From positions 586,233 through 650,232 of the forward strand of contig CAKMXJ010000011.1 in the NCBI GenBank assembly GCA_928724745.1: a stretch of DNA of 64,000 nucleotides, in the 5' to 3' direction. Positions 20,225-32,600 of the stretch are shown here, piece by piece (positions within the stretch are counted from its first letter, which is position 1; each line of letters begins with the position of its first letter). Under the pieces are notes generated by a model. The model did no database searches. It saw nothing but the letters and a program-made list of their open reading frames with translations, and was not told the origin of the DNA. The position numbers and the translations under genes were made by a program. This DNA is from Anthracocystis setariae. Taxonomy: Eukaryota; Basidiomycota; Ustilaginomycetes; Ustilaginales; Ustilaginaceae.

Positions 20225-21888
20225 TCACTTGTTCTCAGGATGACCCTTCCTCGCGATGCGCAGGCAATCCTTCTCGAGTTGACCGTCGCTGTGATCTGGA
20301 TCTCGCACCGTGTACACTTGGATGTGGTGGTCCCTGAGAATGTTCTGACCTTGGCACTTGACAAAGTCGTCGGGTTCGGTGACGCCTTGGAAGACGCGTC
20401 GGATCCTGAGTCGAACTGGACCGATACTGCCATCTTTGAAGACAGAGGAGACCAGCTCGCGAGGAAGAGAAAAAGGGATGCATTGCTCGTTGAATTTCAG
20501 GATGCGCTGCACGCATGGAAGATTGCCCGACAGACGCTCCGAGCACGGCTCCATGGTGGTGTATAGGTCGAGATCGATGATGCGCAGCTTGCGGCTGCTC
20601 TTGCTCGGCTCTTCAGACGCCTGGTACTCCGAGGCAAGCTTGTCGAGCGCACATTGCTCGGCATGAGTGTTGCCCGGAAGCTCTCGAGAGAATCCGGTTG
20701 CGAGCATCTGGGCTTGGGCGCAAGAGCTGGAATCGCTAGAAATGCAAATGACGCAGCCCACGCAAAAAGCAGAGTCGGTAGGAGGCGATTTATCAGCTTC
20801 ATCTAGCGCAGTGAGCATCATCGAGTAGTGCCTCTTCAATGTGCCAGCGTCTTGGCTGCCTGTCAAGTCGACTGCAGAGGTTGAGTTGGCAGTGAAAGCA
20901 GCTCTCCTCGCTTCCCATTCGCGCCTCCAAGCACCGTATTCACCTTCGATGCCCCCATCTTTCCAAACAGCCCAGCTGTCGCGGATGCGCAACGCTATGG
21001 CGATGGGATGGTCGAGCAAGATTTGTCGAATCGGTGGCGCGGGATGCAACTCGGGCAGGATCATGTCGCTCAACGCCGATGACCGTCGGCGCGGTTTTCG
21101 ATGTCGAACAACGACATCGGTGTTGGACGATGACTTGACCGCGGAAGTTTGAATGGGCCGCAGTAGCCGATTGGCTCGCACGGCGAGAGGAGAGGAGGCT
21201 TCCGAGACAGCCAAAGGAGCCGGAAGTCGCAATGGCTTTCTAGATAGGTATTCAGTGAAGTAGTAATAGGTGGCACCAAAGATCAATCCCGTGGAAGCGC
21301 CAATCAGGATTTGAAGCGGCGTGTGATAGTGGAGGTGATGCCTCGAGTAGCAGGTCAAGATGGATATAGAGGCGATCAGAAACATGGCGAGGGCATGCTC
21401 AAAACGTCTCATAGAGTTGATGAGCGTGCGAGGCTTGACGAAAGGTGGGAAGTTGAGGTAGAAGTGAGCGAGGAAGAAAGCAGCAAAGAAGCCCAAAAAT
21501 TGCGAATGGGAAGAAGGCATTCCGTAACCATCTCCGAGATGGCCATAGGGCCGAGGTTGTTTGATGAGTCGCTTGAGTGCCCAATTGAAGCCTTCGCAGC
21601 CAAGCTGGCCTACGAGTGCATTGATAAAAGTTAGCTCGCGACGAAGAAGGATGATCGTGACATAGGAGCACAAGAGGAAGATCGGAGACAAAGTGACGAG
21701 GGCGAGAAGCTTTGCTAGCGGATCTTGCGGATCATCTGGATAAGAGCACGGTTGAACGACAAACCACAAGAGCGTGAGCTTTGAATCGTGTTTGTTGGGT
21801 CGTGCATACGATGCGACTTACATTGCACGTGAGTTAGACCCAGCGAGGCATAGCTGCCAGGGTCGATTGCACTCGTACCCTTTGGCAT
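20225..21888 (-). CDS. CAX4: Dolichyldiphosphatase fused to a RIB2-like pyrimidine deaminase, two exons
   Basis: Exon 1 is 21888-21822 and exon 2 is 21735-20225. The 86-nt intron has GTAAGT and CCAG borders. Splicing creates LTHVQYDPQDP, which fits the LTHVEY start of known dolichyldiphosphatases. The 525-aa product has the PAP2 phosphatase motifs KRLIKQPRP (77-85), PSSHS (96-100) and SRHHLHYHT, on a membrane-spanning N-terminal half that recycles dolichyl pyrophosphate in the ER. The C-terminal 190 residues form a zinc deaminase domain with H380-A-E382 and PC420-x9-C430 (EPCSERLSGNLPC), like the fungal riboflavin-pathway deaminase RIB2. The frame is uninterrupted between the halves. Two separate genes would require an unseen boundary, so a true fusion is likely but needs transcript evidence. 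Confidence 0.8.
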
Positions 21889-22201
21889 GTTCGGAACAGT
21901 GAGATGTCTGGCTGATGGCCAGACTATGTTCAGCTGTCGCAGCTGCCTGGTTCGGTAGCTTTGATGACGACGGTACTGATGGTTGTGGTGGTGGGCTGAG
22001 TGAGTGAAGTGGGTCAGAACTTGCTGAACATGGCCTGAGCGGCGACCTCCACTACCCGAATACAAAATTGGCTGCTCGAAAACAACAGATTATTCCTGAG
22101 AGATTCATCACTCAAAAAGCAACCAAAAAAGAGGGTTGAATATAGCAAAGTCAGACAGACGAGCTGATCTTGACGAGACTCCATCATCCAGACGCGCAAT
22201 C
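21889..22201. promoter_or_regulatory. Divergent promoter region between the CAX4 fusion and the OTU gene
   Basis: These 313 bases separate two start codons pointing apart and must hold both promoters. No TATA-like element or known operator stands out. Confidence 0.45.
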
Positions 22202-23593
22202 ATGCCCAAGAAGGGAAAGAAGGGATCTCGTCCCGCTATCCAACAGAACGACTCTTTGCGTAGAGACATAGAGGCGCAACAAGAGATTGGAGTCATCGAT
22301 CCTTTCGTAGATGACGACGGATTCGACATTGCGGATGAGTTGCTTGCTGCGCTAGATGCGCGTGAGGCTCAGGAAGGTCAAGCGACGGACAAGATCGATC
22401 CCACCACCACCACCACCGCCGCCAACCACAACGACAGCAAGGAGACAGCATCGGTTGTGTCGGAATCGAGCAGCAAGAGCCATTCTGGCTTGAGAGGAGC
22501 CGGCGAGCGTTTGATCAACGGATTACTGCACCATAACAATGACAATCTCGCCGGCAGCCCAGAATCGGATGGTTTGACGGCAGCAAGTTTAAGCCATGGA
22601 CGCAGGTCGAGCATTCGTAAGATATTCGGAAGTAGCCCCAAGAGTCCCGAGACAATGGCAGCCGACGCGGCACCAAAGAAGAAAGTCAGCCGTCAGCAGC
22701 AGAGAAAGGATCGCAAAGCAGCACACGATGCCGAGATTCGTCGTCAAGCAGAGGAAGAAGTCAAGGCGGGTGCAGGTAAACCGGATGAAGCTGAGTTGGA
22801 GCGACAAGGTATCACGACCATGTGCAGCGCTTTGGGTGTCACTATGCACGAGATCAACCCGGACGGACATTGGTAAGTCTAGACTCGTCAGCGCTTTGCA
22901 ATCATCGACCGGATGGTGAGACTGCTAACACGAGCTGAGTTGGTTGGATCTCGACAGTTTATATGCGGCGGTGGCCGACCAGCTCAATCTACGCAACAAA
23001 GTGTCGCAGCCAGTCGACTACAAAGCTGCACGAAAAGCGACTGCCGAGCAGATGCGGAACCATCCCGACGAGTACAAACCTTTCATTTCCGATTCGGACG
23101 AGCACATGGCCGGCATCATCAACAAGGAAGCTGGAACGCTCAACAGCGAGCAAGCCCAACAAAGTAAGTCGGAACGTGCCGAAACTGACACGACACATTG
23201 TTGGCTCGGTTACTGACTCGGTTCGTGCCTATGTCTTGTCGCTCAGAATACTTTCTCGACTACTGTTCGGCGGTTGAGAATACGGGGGTTTGGGGCGGTC
23301 AACCCGAGATCTTGGCTCTTTCGCGGGCATTCCGAACCCAAATCAATGTTGTCCAGGCGGGGGTTCCGGTGCTCAAAGTCGGCGAGGGAGAGTATCAAGG
23401 CGAACCGGTGCTGATCTCGTTAGTGTCATGTGGACGAAACACTATCCAACGATTGCTACTCCTGTTTGCTGACATTCTTTCTTGTTTCATTCCATTCATT
23501 TTGGACCGACGTGCGTGCAAACACAGTTATCACCGCAAGATGTACGGTCTTGGAGAGCACTACAATTCGCTTCATCCAGCAGCAGCTATCTAA
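22202..23593 (+). CDS. OTU2: OTU-family deubiquitinase (OTU2/OTUD6-like), four exons
   Basis: Exons are 22202-22872, 22958-23163, 23247-23418 and 23527-23593, giving 371 aa. All introns start GT (GTAAGT, GTAAGT, GTTAGT) and end AG. The first splice completes the catalytic cysteine codon, giving PDGHCLYAAVADQL with D221 and C224. The last exon supplies SYHRKMYGLGEHYNSL, including the likely catalytic H361. The N-terminal half is charged with a coiled-coil-like KKKVSRQQQRKDRK region, as in OTUD6 and yeast Otu2, which associate with ribosomes and cleave ubiquitin chains. The third intron is 108 nt, in frame and free of stops, so a retained-intron form of 407 aa is possible. The first in-frame ATG is at 22202. 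Confidence 0.88.
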
Positions 23594-23959
23594 CCACCTT
23601 GTACTGTACAATGTCTACAATCGGATCACTTGCTCACAAAGAGCCTTACCCGCACGTAGTCTTCACTGTGTCTTAGACGCTACCGCTGTACCAGATCGAG
23701 ACCCAGACGTGTGAGTGCAATGCATCTCGTCATCGCCGCACTCAGGTGAAGGCGACTGATCCTATCACACCAAAGTAAGTTTAGAAAGCAATGCGGGAAA
23801 CAGATGAGTTATTCAAGAACGAATTGCAGATACGACGGGAGAAAATGGGAACAGATTAGACGCTTTCTACTGTAGCGGAACGTCGAACCAATGGACTTTT
23901 TGAGGACATCTCCAAACAAAGATGACCGAAGAGAAGGGAGCTCGATGCCAACGCGGCAA
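23594..23959. other. Convergent intergenic region
   Basis: These 366 bases lie between the stops of the OTU gene and homocitrate synthase and hold their 3' regions. Nothing else is seen. Confidence 0.5.
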
Positions 23960-25276
23960 CTAGGCAGTGCCGTTCTCGATGGATCGCGCATAGTTCCTGA
24001 GGATCGAGTCGACATCCTCCATGGTCTGCTCCCTGACGTCGGCAAGCTGCTTGATCTTGGCCGTCACCTCCTTGACCTGCTCTTCGGTCAAGTTGAGCTC
24101 GAGCTGCTCACATCTCGACTTGACCGCGTTCCATCCGGTCAATCGGTGGCCGATCGAAACGTATCGGCTCATACCAAAGTCCTCGGGACGGATGATCTCG
24201 TATGTGGAAGGGTTGGCCAGAATCGCCTTGGCGTGGATACCCGCCTTGTGCGTAAAGGCACAGTAACCGGTGACGTAGTTGTTGAAGGGGACCTGGATTT
24301 GAACCGCCTCAGCAACCAGGTTTTCGACCTCACGCAGAGCCTTGAGGTTGTACTTGCTCATCACGTATTCGCGGTCGGCGGTGTACATGCGCGCAATGAA
24401 ACCGCCGAGCGAGGGGATACCGTTTCGCTCACCGATACCAAGCACCGAGGTGTCGACGTGAGTGGCACCAGCCTCGAGAGCAGTGTAGGCGTTGGCGATG
24501 GCACATCCAGTGTCGTTGTGGAAGTGGCACTCAATGTCACAGCCGACAACACCACGCAGCGTGCGCACAAGGTCGTACACCTGTCGAGGGTTGGCGACAC
24601 CAACGGTGTCAGCAATGCCGACACGGTTGACGCCCACCTTGTCGACGGCCTGGTAGATGCTGAGCAGGTCGACCAAATCGGAACGGAACGAGTCCTCGGT
24701 GGAGAAACGGATCTCGATGCCCTTGCTCTTGACAAACTGGATGACCTCGATGGCGGTCTTGGTGATGTAGGTCATGTCCTTGCCGTGAGAGAATTCCCGG
24801 AGGAACTTGGAAGTGCCCATGACGACATCGACACCGTCGACACCAGTCTCGACGGCGATTCTTGCATCGTCCATGTGGCATCGAATGTGGGTGATGACCT
24901 TGGCCTTGAGACCAAGCTTGCAGATGGCTTCGCAGTCTTTGCGCGACTGCTCGGAGGCAGCGGGCGAGGTGAGCTCGATGCAGTCAACACCGAACTTGTC
25001 GAGAGCCTTGGCGATCTTGATCTTGGTCTCGGTGTCGAAGAAGGCGTTGGCGAACTGCTCACCCTCACGAAGCGTGGACTCGATGATCTTGAAGTTGGAG
25101 ACATTGCTCAAAAAGTCCGAGTAACGCGACTGGAAGGGCTGAACCGAGCCAACATTGCCGTTGTCCTTGACGACGGTGCCATTGGTGTTAGGCGTCGAGG
25201 TGTCGATGCCGACATGAGTGTCGGGGGCGGTGCCGTTGACGTGCTGAACGGAAGAGGGTTCGGAGTGATCGCACAT
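23960..25276 (-). CDS. LYS20: Homocitrate synthase
   Basis: The 438-aa enzyme condenses acetyl-CoA with 2-oxoglutarate, the first committed step of fungal lysine synthesis by the alpha-aminoadipate route. The TIM-barrel active site is visible: [12 protein letters not shown] carries the catalytic Arg-Glu pair, and the metal ligands appear in ECHFHNDTG (HxH). [33 protein letters not shown] and [14 protein letters not shown] are further conserved blocks. The length fits Lys20/Lys21 (about 430-440 aa), and the first 35 residues are a variable leader. Lysine feedback is known for the family but cannot be read here. A long antisense frame over the gene is a codon-bias shadow. Confidence 0.94.
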   Translation of the reverse strand: MCDHSEPSSVQHVNGTAPDTHVGIDTSTPNTNGTVVKDNGNVGSVQPFQSRYSDFLSNVSNFKIIESTLREGEQFANAFFDTETKIKIAKALDKFGVDCIELTSPAASEQSRKDCEAICKLGLKAKVITHIRCHMDDARIAVETGVDGVDVVMGTSKFLREFSHGKDMTYITKTAIEVIQFVKSKGIEIRFSTEDSFRSDLVDLLSIYQAVDKVGVNRVGIADTVGVANPRQVYDLVRTLRGVVGCDIECHFHNDTGCAIANAYTALEAGATHVDTSVLGIGERNGIPSLGGFIARMYTADREYVMSKYNLKALREVENLVAEAVQIQVPFNNYVTGYCAFTHKAGIHAKAILANPSTYEIIRPEDFGMSRYVSIGHRLTGWNAVKSRCEQLELNLTEEQVKEVTAKIKQLADVREQTMEDVDSILRNYARSIENGTA

Positions 25277-26331
25277 GGTGACGAGTAAAGTGGATGACGA
25301 TGTATAGATGGGGTCAAGAGGTAAGAAGAAGAATGCAAGGAAAAAAGAGACATCACATTTACCGCTCTGTAAACGCTTTCGGGGAATCGCCGAAAGATTA
25401 TTATTGACTGCGACTGTGGGACCTCGACAGGTGCTTGACTACAGTACAGCGCTGTACTGCTGCTGTTCCTGCTGTCGTACTGCATTGAGTCACACAGCAG
25501 CAGAGTCCCCTTGGCAGAATGTCAAGAAGAATTGACTTGGAAATTCACGCACAAAATCACACTCGAATTTTGAGATTCTGGTCAGGGCAGACGAGTCACT
25601 CGTTTCGGCGCTGAACCCGACGCGGCAATAGCGCTCCCCTGAGATCCCGTCACCCACTCTATCGCATTTCACAAAGGTTCGCACGGCTCCTACACTGGAT
25701 ACATTTGGAAGCGATGTCGTGTGGACTTGAACGGACAATGCGATCGGTTAGGCTCCGGTGTCATTCAACAATAATAATAATAATGAAAGAATCCAAAATG
25801 GCTCTGCTTTCAGTGTCAAAAAGGGTCATGAATGGCTGCCAAGCTGCGACGAGCGAGTCATTTCAACTTTTCACGCTTTCTGCCAAGACGGCGGAAGGGC
25901 GGTGTGTCTGACTTGCTTGATTTGCCACCGCCTCTCTGCCGCAGAAATTTTCGTATTTTTCTTTTTCATTTTACCGTGCGAGAACCACACCCCCGCGGTA
26001 CTGTGACCTATACGACGGCGACTTGGCTGCTCGACTGCGTCATTCAGCGGCGGTCTAGTGGCAGTCAGTTGGCGGTTGGACTTGCGGTGGTAAAGCAAAT
26101 TGTCATCGGGCGAATCTTGTGCAGATCGGAACAAAGATCCACCTTTGAACTCTTATTGACCTTGCGTCTGCACTCTGAACGCAGCGTTCGAGTAGCGCGG
26201 ACAGTCCAAGCTAATGCAAATGGCAAGCAGAACAACGCCAAGTAGTAGCAACCACAGTGGTCCCGGATCATCCATTGTATCTCGAAGCAGCATAAAGGGG
26301 CAGTGGTGACAGCAAATTTGTGTGTAGGTGG
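25277..26331. other. Intergenic region with an AAT microsatellite
   Basis: This stretch of about 1.05 kb holds the homocitrate synthase promoter and the phosphatase 3' region. A short ATA/AAT repeat lies at 25768-25784. Small open frames show no motif. Confidence 0.5.
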
Positions 26332-28095
26332 TTAGAGCTCGTAGCGCTGCGAGTGCGACCTCTCCTCGACAGTGGCACCTACACGAGCGCCATGGATTCT
26401 CCTTAACAACGGCTCGTTCTCGGCGTGCGAATCAATGTGCAAGTCACGCTTCTCCCAAGCAGATCTGGCCGGAACAACTCGCTGGAGGCCGCCATGGTAG
26501 TGCTCGAGGTTGTCGGTGAAAGCGTTGAGCTTGCTGCCCCAGTTGGTAAACCAGCTGTAATCCGACCCGTTGTTGAGCTTCTTGGTGATGGCTTGCAGAT
26601 CCAGGGCCAGGTACGAGGCGATCCACTCGCCGATCCACGTATTCTCGTGAGACCCGATCACAGAGGAACGACGCTGCTGGTATTGTTTGTACTTTTCGCT
26701 CCACACATCCTGGGGCTTGGCCTCGTGGTAGTACAAGCCCACCGATACGCCAGAGTGGCCAGTCGTCGACCAGCCCAAGTGAGCACGCCAGTTGACAATC
26801 GACGACAGCCAGACAGTATAAGGGATCTGGTTCTTGAGCTTGGCCAGGTCAACAGCACGTTGAATCTCGTCGTCCTGCACATCCAGGATGCCAAGACCCT
26901 TGGCCACGATCTCGGTTCTGATGTACGTGCTCAGCTCAGCGTCGGTGTGATTGACAGCTGTCATCCACTTGGCGGTCTGCGCAGCCAAAAATTCGGTCGA
27001 GTGCGTGGCGTTGAGCAACACATCCGGGTACCATCCATACCAGGCCTCCTCATCCTCGCTCCTCTGCAAGCCAAGTGTAAGCCCACCGCACTCGTGATCA
27101 GCCACCGAAAACACCACTGTCTCGAGCTCGTCCGCGTTGTTGGCGGCGTTTTGGTCAACCCAGTCGACGACAGCCTGGACCATCTCGTTGTAGGCGAGGA
27201 TATCGTGAAGGTGGCCGATGGGGTCGTTGTTGTGTGCGGCATGGTCGATACGAGCTCCTTCGATCATGATAAAGTATGGCTCGTCCTGGTTGCGCAGGCC
27301 GTTGAGTGCAGTCAGTGCCATCTCCTTCAGGCTGGGCTCCTGGCTAGCGTTCCTGTCCACCTCGTACGCCATGTGCGACGGCGTGAACAGAGCCAGCGAA
27401 GGTAGCTTCAGAGCCTTACCGCCTTGAAGAGCATCGAAATCGGCGCGGTTGTTGACCAGGTTGAAGCCAGACTTCTTGGCCTCTTCGAGCAAGTTGCGTC
27501 CATCCGTACGGATGCCAGGTTTGGTCGTATTGGGAAGGAAGTGGCGCAGTCCACCACCCCACAGGATGTCAACCTGGCGACCAAGCATGTAGTTTCCGAT
27601 CTGCTGGCTCGCGATCTCGTCCTCAGCATCGCGGTCATCGATGTGAGCAGAGTAAGACGCAGGTGTAGCGTGCGTGATACGCGACGTGGTCACCAGCGCA
27701 GTGTTGTAACCCTTAGCCTTGGCTCCCTCGAGCACGGTGCCGCAAGGCTTTTTGTCCGAGTCGACACCAATGTACGCATTGACACTCTTGAGACCACAAG
27801 AGTAGGCAGTGGCAGAGGCAGCAGAGTCGGTGACCAGCGAGTTGGTAGAGCGCGTACGCACCTCACCAACAAGAAGCTTGTCCAGCGGCATGGTGACGTT
27901 CCAAGCAAGGTGCTGTTGGGTCTGAAGGAACTCGCGCGCAAAGGTCTCCGAAGCTGGGCCAAAGCCGTCCGAAATGAGCTGAATCACGTTGGGCTGCTTC
28001 GTATGCTTCCATTTGCCTCGGTTAGGTGCGGCAGTGGCGGTAAGAGCCACGAGCAGGATGGCTCCTAGCTGCAAGAAGAGTCCTTGAAGCTGCAT
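26332..28095 (-). CDS. Alkaline phosphatase (PHO8-like) with signal peptide
   Basis: This 587-aa metalloenzyme hydrolyses phosphomonoesters in the vacuole or outside the cell. A hydrophobic leader covers residues 1-23 and ends near ATAAP. All hallmark active-site groups are present: D43 (LISDGFG), nucleophile S91 in VTDSAASATAYSCG, ITHATPASYSAH, IEGARIDHAAHNND, SVADHECGGLTLG and a late metal ligand in WSTTGHSGVSVG. The ATG at 28095 is chosen; the frame upstream is only open through a TTG codon. The C-terminus lacks an obvious GPI or transmembrane segment, so secretion or vacuolar delivery by the leader is likely. Phosphate regulation is typical of the family but not demonstrated here. Confidence 0.92.
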   Translation of the reverse strand: MQLQGLFLQLGAILLVALTATAAPNRGKWKHTKQPNVIQLISDGFGPASETFAREFLQTQQHLAWNVTMPLDKLLVGEVRTRSTNSLVTDSAASATAYSCGLKSVNAYIGVDSDKKPCGTVLEGAKAKGYNTALVTTSRITHATPASYSAHIDDRDAEDEIASQQIGNYMLGRQVDILWGGGLRHFLPNTTKPGIRTDGRNLLEEAKKSGFNLVNNRADFDALQGGKALKLPSLALFTPSHMAYEVDRNASQEPSLKEMALTALNGLRNQDEPYFIMIEGARIDHAAHNNDPIGHLHDILAYNEMVQAVVDWVDQNAANNADELETVVFSVADHECGGLTLGLQRSEDEEAWYGWYPDVLLNATHSTEFLAAQTAKWMTAVNHTDAELSTYIRTEIVAKGLGILDVQDDEIQRAVDLAKLKNQIPYTVWLSSIVNWRAHLGWSTTGHSGVSVGLYYHEAKPQDVWSEKYKQYQQRRSSVIGSHENTWIGEWIASYLALDLQAITKKLNNGSDYSWFTNWGSKLNAFTDNLEHYHGGLQRVVPARSAWEKRDLHIDSHAENEPLLRRIHGARVGATVEERSHSQRYEL

Positions 28096-29696
28096 AGTAG
28101 ACCGAATTTCAGTCAACAAGGTAAAGTAGAGTCACTGTGTAGAGGGATGTTGGTTCAGAGCGACATGGTGGCAATCCGGAACGGTCTCCTTCTATATATG
28201 CTGCTGCTGAAGGATAGCTCTCAGAGGACCGCCTTGCTAAACTGCTTTACCTATACAAGTATGATTTGACGAGAGCATTGGTATCCCGGCGGAGGAAGAA
28301 GCTAGCACGTTCTGCTACGCAGTTCCTGTCGGGCTTGGTGAGCTCGCCTGTGGATTGGCGAGCCAAAATCTGGTATCCAAACCCAACATGGACCTCCTCT
28401 GTTGAAAACTCGCTCACTTTGACACCATCTATCCACCAAGGGTACCGAGGAGCTGAGAGTATGTCGTGTGCTGCTCAGGGGCAAGCGGCGCTTACACGGC
28501 TTGCGATGGATTTGTGAGCACGCTTTGGCGCCACTCTGCAGTGACAGGCACCATCGGAAGGCGCAAATCCGTACTTTCCCACCGATGCCGCCGTTTGAGA
28601 TTTGGCGCAGGCTTGCCTGTTGCTCTCCTCCTTGTTTCCTTCTTGCCATTCCCGATCGTGGAGAAGAGAGGCGATTCTACCCTCGTCGCCGATTTGTGAA
28701 CAAGGTACCTGGGAAAGAGCAAGTACATAGTCGGTTCTGTATTCAGTTTGTGCCAAAGTCTTGGCATGCAAGTCACACTCGATCGCGACCGAGCAAAATA
28801 GCCGCCAAAATTGGAATGCCAAGAACTAGCCATCTGTCGAACAAGGCCACGTTCCCCGTTCCTCTGCATCAGACAGGATGAAGATGTCCTCTCCAGATTC
28901 GCACGTTCGACGACCGTTGCCACAATACTGAGCACAGAGGATCCATAAACCTACCGTCAGGACAAGCGTTTCGAGACAAGCAAGCAGCAAACACATCGAG
29001 GAAGGCGGGCACATCTAGATTGGAAGGGCTTTCCATGCATCTTCTACTAGGACGACAGAGATAACGCCATCCCACATACCGGTTCAAGCAAGTTCACCAT
29101 CCATGCTACTGTGGCTGGACCCGTTCTACTTCTTCGACGGCTATACACCGCCTCTTGGGAAGCCCGCTTTCATCCGTCTTGGCTTGTCAAGTCGCTCTGC
29201 CACGTTCCACATCCAGTTTGCCCAAGCCACGTTCTGGTCTTGGACAACCGTTCTCATCATTTCCCTCCTGAGATACCCGCATCGACGTTAGGGACAAACA
29301 AAAGTGAAATCAGTTCGGCTCGAGTTGATTTGTCCCTGACCATCCCAACAACGAAGGCATCGGTAGTCGAGACCTGCGATGCTCAAGAACTCTGATTGTT
29401 CGACAAGTCGACTAGCACAACCACAAACATGATGGTTGCAAGTCGACTGGCGATAGGTCGCTGAAGCCAACCAGGGTCGGTATCTTGCATCGCTACACAA
29501 AAGCAGACGCACTCTTGCCTTCCGGAGCAAACGCTCCGTGCCTGTGGGCTCACAATGACTAAAGCCGCCTCTGCTCAATCCAACACATGTTCGCAAGGCA
29601 TATCATACGATTTGCATAAGGCGGCCGCGACAAAGCCTCTCTGTTTACGGCATACGAGAATGAATCGAGGAATGATTCGCGTTCATTACAGTGCAT
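28096..29696. other. Intergenic region upstream of the phosphatase
   Basis: This 1.6-kb stretch includes a TATATA element at about 28193-28199, roughly 100 bp upstream of the phosphatase start and able to read on its strand. The remaining short frames on both strands show no conserved motif, and I see no RNA gene. Confidence 0.45.
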
Positions 29697-32600
29697 CTAG
29701 CGACGCGGAGGAGGCGGTGGCATCGTGCGTCCGTTTGCAGCTCCGGCGGGCTTAGGCGCCACGGGAGGCTTGGCAGCGACTGGAGGAGGAGTCGAAGCTC
29801 CGTTGCCAGCACCGTTGGCCGCAGCAGCTGCAGCCGCGTTCTCGGCTTTCTTCTTGGCCAATACTGCTGCGAACCCACCTGGAGCGCCGAGTCCCGGCAT
29901 GACAGCGACGGGAGCCGCAGAAGCATCCGGCTGGATCGCTGTTGGTCGTTCGTGTGGCTTGGCTCCAGCTGGGGTGGTCTTGACCACTGGCTTGGGCTGG
30001 ACTGCCGGAACGGCTCCACCAAGCGCAGGTTTGGCAGCGACGACGGGTCGACTAGTAGGAGTGGAGGAACCCGAGTCCGTTGCCGAGGGGGCTGCAGGAG
30101 GTGCACGCTTGACGGGAGGCGCAGGGGCCGGCTTGGCCTTGGGAGGGGCTTGCGGGACGAGTTCCAGGTAGTTGGACGGCGCCCAACCTTCTACACCGTT
30201 CTTCTTCACCAGCCACCATCCGGAACCCGTCTCATCCTTTTGCGTTACTTCGACAATGTCGTCCTTCGCGAGCGCCATCTCGCCGGCGTTTTCGGTCGCG
30301 AAGGCGTAAAGAGCCTTGTAGCGAGGCTCTTGAGGCTCGGGAGCAGCTGCCGGCGGCGGCGGGGGCGGAGGGCCAGAGCGGGCTGCTGCACCTGCACCAG
30401 CAGAGGCTACCGCAGCAGCAGGACGAGCAACAACACTGCTGGCACCGCTGCCGGGAAGCTTGGCCGCAGTTGGCGTCGACCGAGGAATGGCCCGCGGCTT
30501 AGGCTTGTTGTTCGGGTTGGATGGTCCGCCGGCACGAAGCAGCTTTCCTGAGGTGATCGGTCGGACCAGTCCGGGCTTCTTCTTGGGTGCAGGCCTTGAA
30601 ACACTGTTGGCAGGCTCGCCGCTGCACACCGAGACGGTACTGCTCTTGTAAACATCGTCTTTCTTGACCATTTCGTCTTTCTTGAAGGTGATGTGCGCCT
30701 TCTTGTCCTTCTTCTTGGTGTATTCCAGGCTGTTGGAGACGATGACGTTGATGGCACCATTCGTCCTCTGCAGCAGATGGGTCACGAGCTCGGTCTTAAA
30801 GTAGCAGTGGAACACAGGGTCAGCCTCTTGAGCGTTGCTGACATTGAGCACGACCCAGTCGTCTCGTAGGTTGGACAGGCCAACCGCAGAGATTGCGCCA
30901 AGGTTGACACGCCTCTCGCACGTGGTGGATACCTGATTGTTGGCCATTTGGGTAACGAGGATGTAGATCGCCTTGTCGGTCAAAATGAGGAACCGTGGAC
31001 TACGGACACTGGATCGACCGAGACGAGATACGAGTAGCTGAATGCGACCGCTGAACGCGACAGTCTCGCCAGGGCCCATGCCGGAGGCCTGTCGGAGCAT
31101 TTGACCCTCGGCGCTTCCTCCACCCCTACCGCCGGATCCACCAAGATCGAGGTAGTCACCCATGAAGCGGCGCGAACCGAGCAAACTGAACCGCCTGCGT
31201 TCCTTGCGACCCGCAAGCACCTGGTGTCCATAGTCGCGCAGCTGGATGTACTGAAGACCCTCCTTGTTGTTCTTCCACATACGCTGGATACGCCTGGCGC
31301 ACTCCTCCTTGTATCGGAGGTAGTTGCGGTAGGCTCGCTGGATACGCATTGCCATGTTGTGCCAGTAGCGGTCCCGCATCGTCTCGAGCGCGAAAAGGGT
31401 CTCGGGATTCTTGATAAAGGCCTTGGTCACGCCCATCTGCCACTCTTCACGTGCAATGCCCGTGTCAGTGAGAATCCGCTCGCAGCCACTGCGTGCATCG
31501 CCCTGCCAGGTGTACTCGCCGGCATAAGAGGTGTTGGGTGACAAGAGGTAGAATCGCTCGACCATCTTTTCGAAGGTGTTTCGGTAGGCGAAGCCCGCAC
31601 GTCGAACACGAATATTCTCCTGGAGACCGAGATACTTGATCTGATGGAGAATGGCCTGCGTGTCGTATTCGCTGGGACTCTTGCTCTGATTGGGCTTGAT
31701 CGTGCGGATGTAGGAGGGTTGAGCGCGCATGAGGTTCTCGACCAGAGCGTTGGCGCTTGCCTTGATGCGGTCACCAGCGGTGGGAGGACGCTTCTTGCTG
31801 TTGGGATCGGGTCGGTCAGGGAAGAGTTTCTGGAGGTACGTGTTGGCACTTGAATCGACGAGGTCCAGGATATCCTTGAGAAGAGCGTCCTTGTTTTTGT
31901 CCGTCATTCCTTGAACGTTGTACATGACATCGCCGGCGTAGTGCTTGACCAAGAATTTGGTTCCTCGCGAGTCGAAATGGGGGTTGGAAGCCAGCATTCC
32001 GGTTCGCTGAATAAAGGAGTTGTCGGCGGCGGTGGGATCGGCATGGGCCGTAGCACATGCATCATTCAGAGCTGCGAAGATGCCTGGAGGACGCTTCTCT
32101 TCGATCAGGTCGCAAACGATCTTGTTGTTGAAGTACTTGATGGGAGTCCACTGAATCTGTTCGTAAGCGTATTCCTCCTGCTCCTTCTTCAAGGTGAGCT
32201 CGATGAAGATCTGCTGCAGCTTTTCGTTGACATAGTTGATGCAGAGCTGCTCGAACGAGTTGTTGTCAAAGATTTCGAAACCATAGATGTCGAGCACGCC
32301 GATCACATTGGCTGCGCTGGAGCGCGGGTTCATGGATTGGTTGATGCGCTCGACGATCCAGTCAAACATGTTGTTGTAGATAGCCTTGGCGAGGGCGTCT
32401 CGTGCCGCAGCAGCCTGTGTGGGGTTGAGGGGTACTTCGTAGACGGAACCTCTCCTTCCACCACGCTGGGTCTCCATAATACGCTGGGTCAAAGCCTTGG
32501 TGACGTTGCCGGCATCCACCTCGAGCAGATAGGCGACAAAATCCGGGACAGCCGCGTCCGAGATTTCGGCGTTGCCCTCCTGGTTTTCGACGTATTGGAC

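Noticed and set aside
23891..25288. Long plus-strand frame (465 codons) over homocitrate synthase
   Set aside because: It is antisense to a gene with a complete conserved active site and shows no motif of its own.
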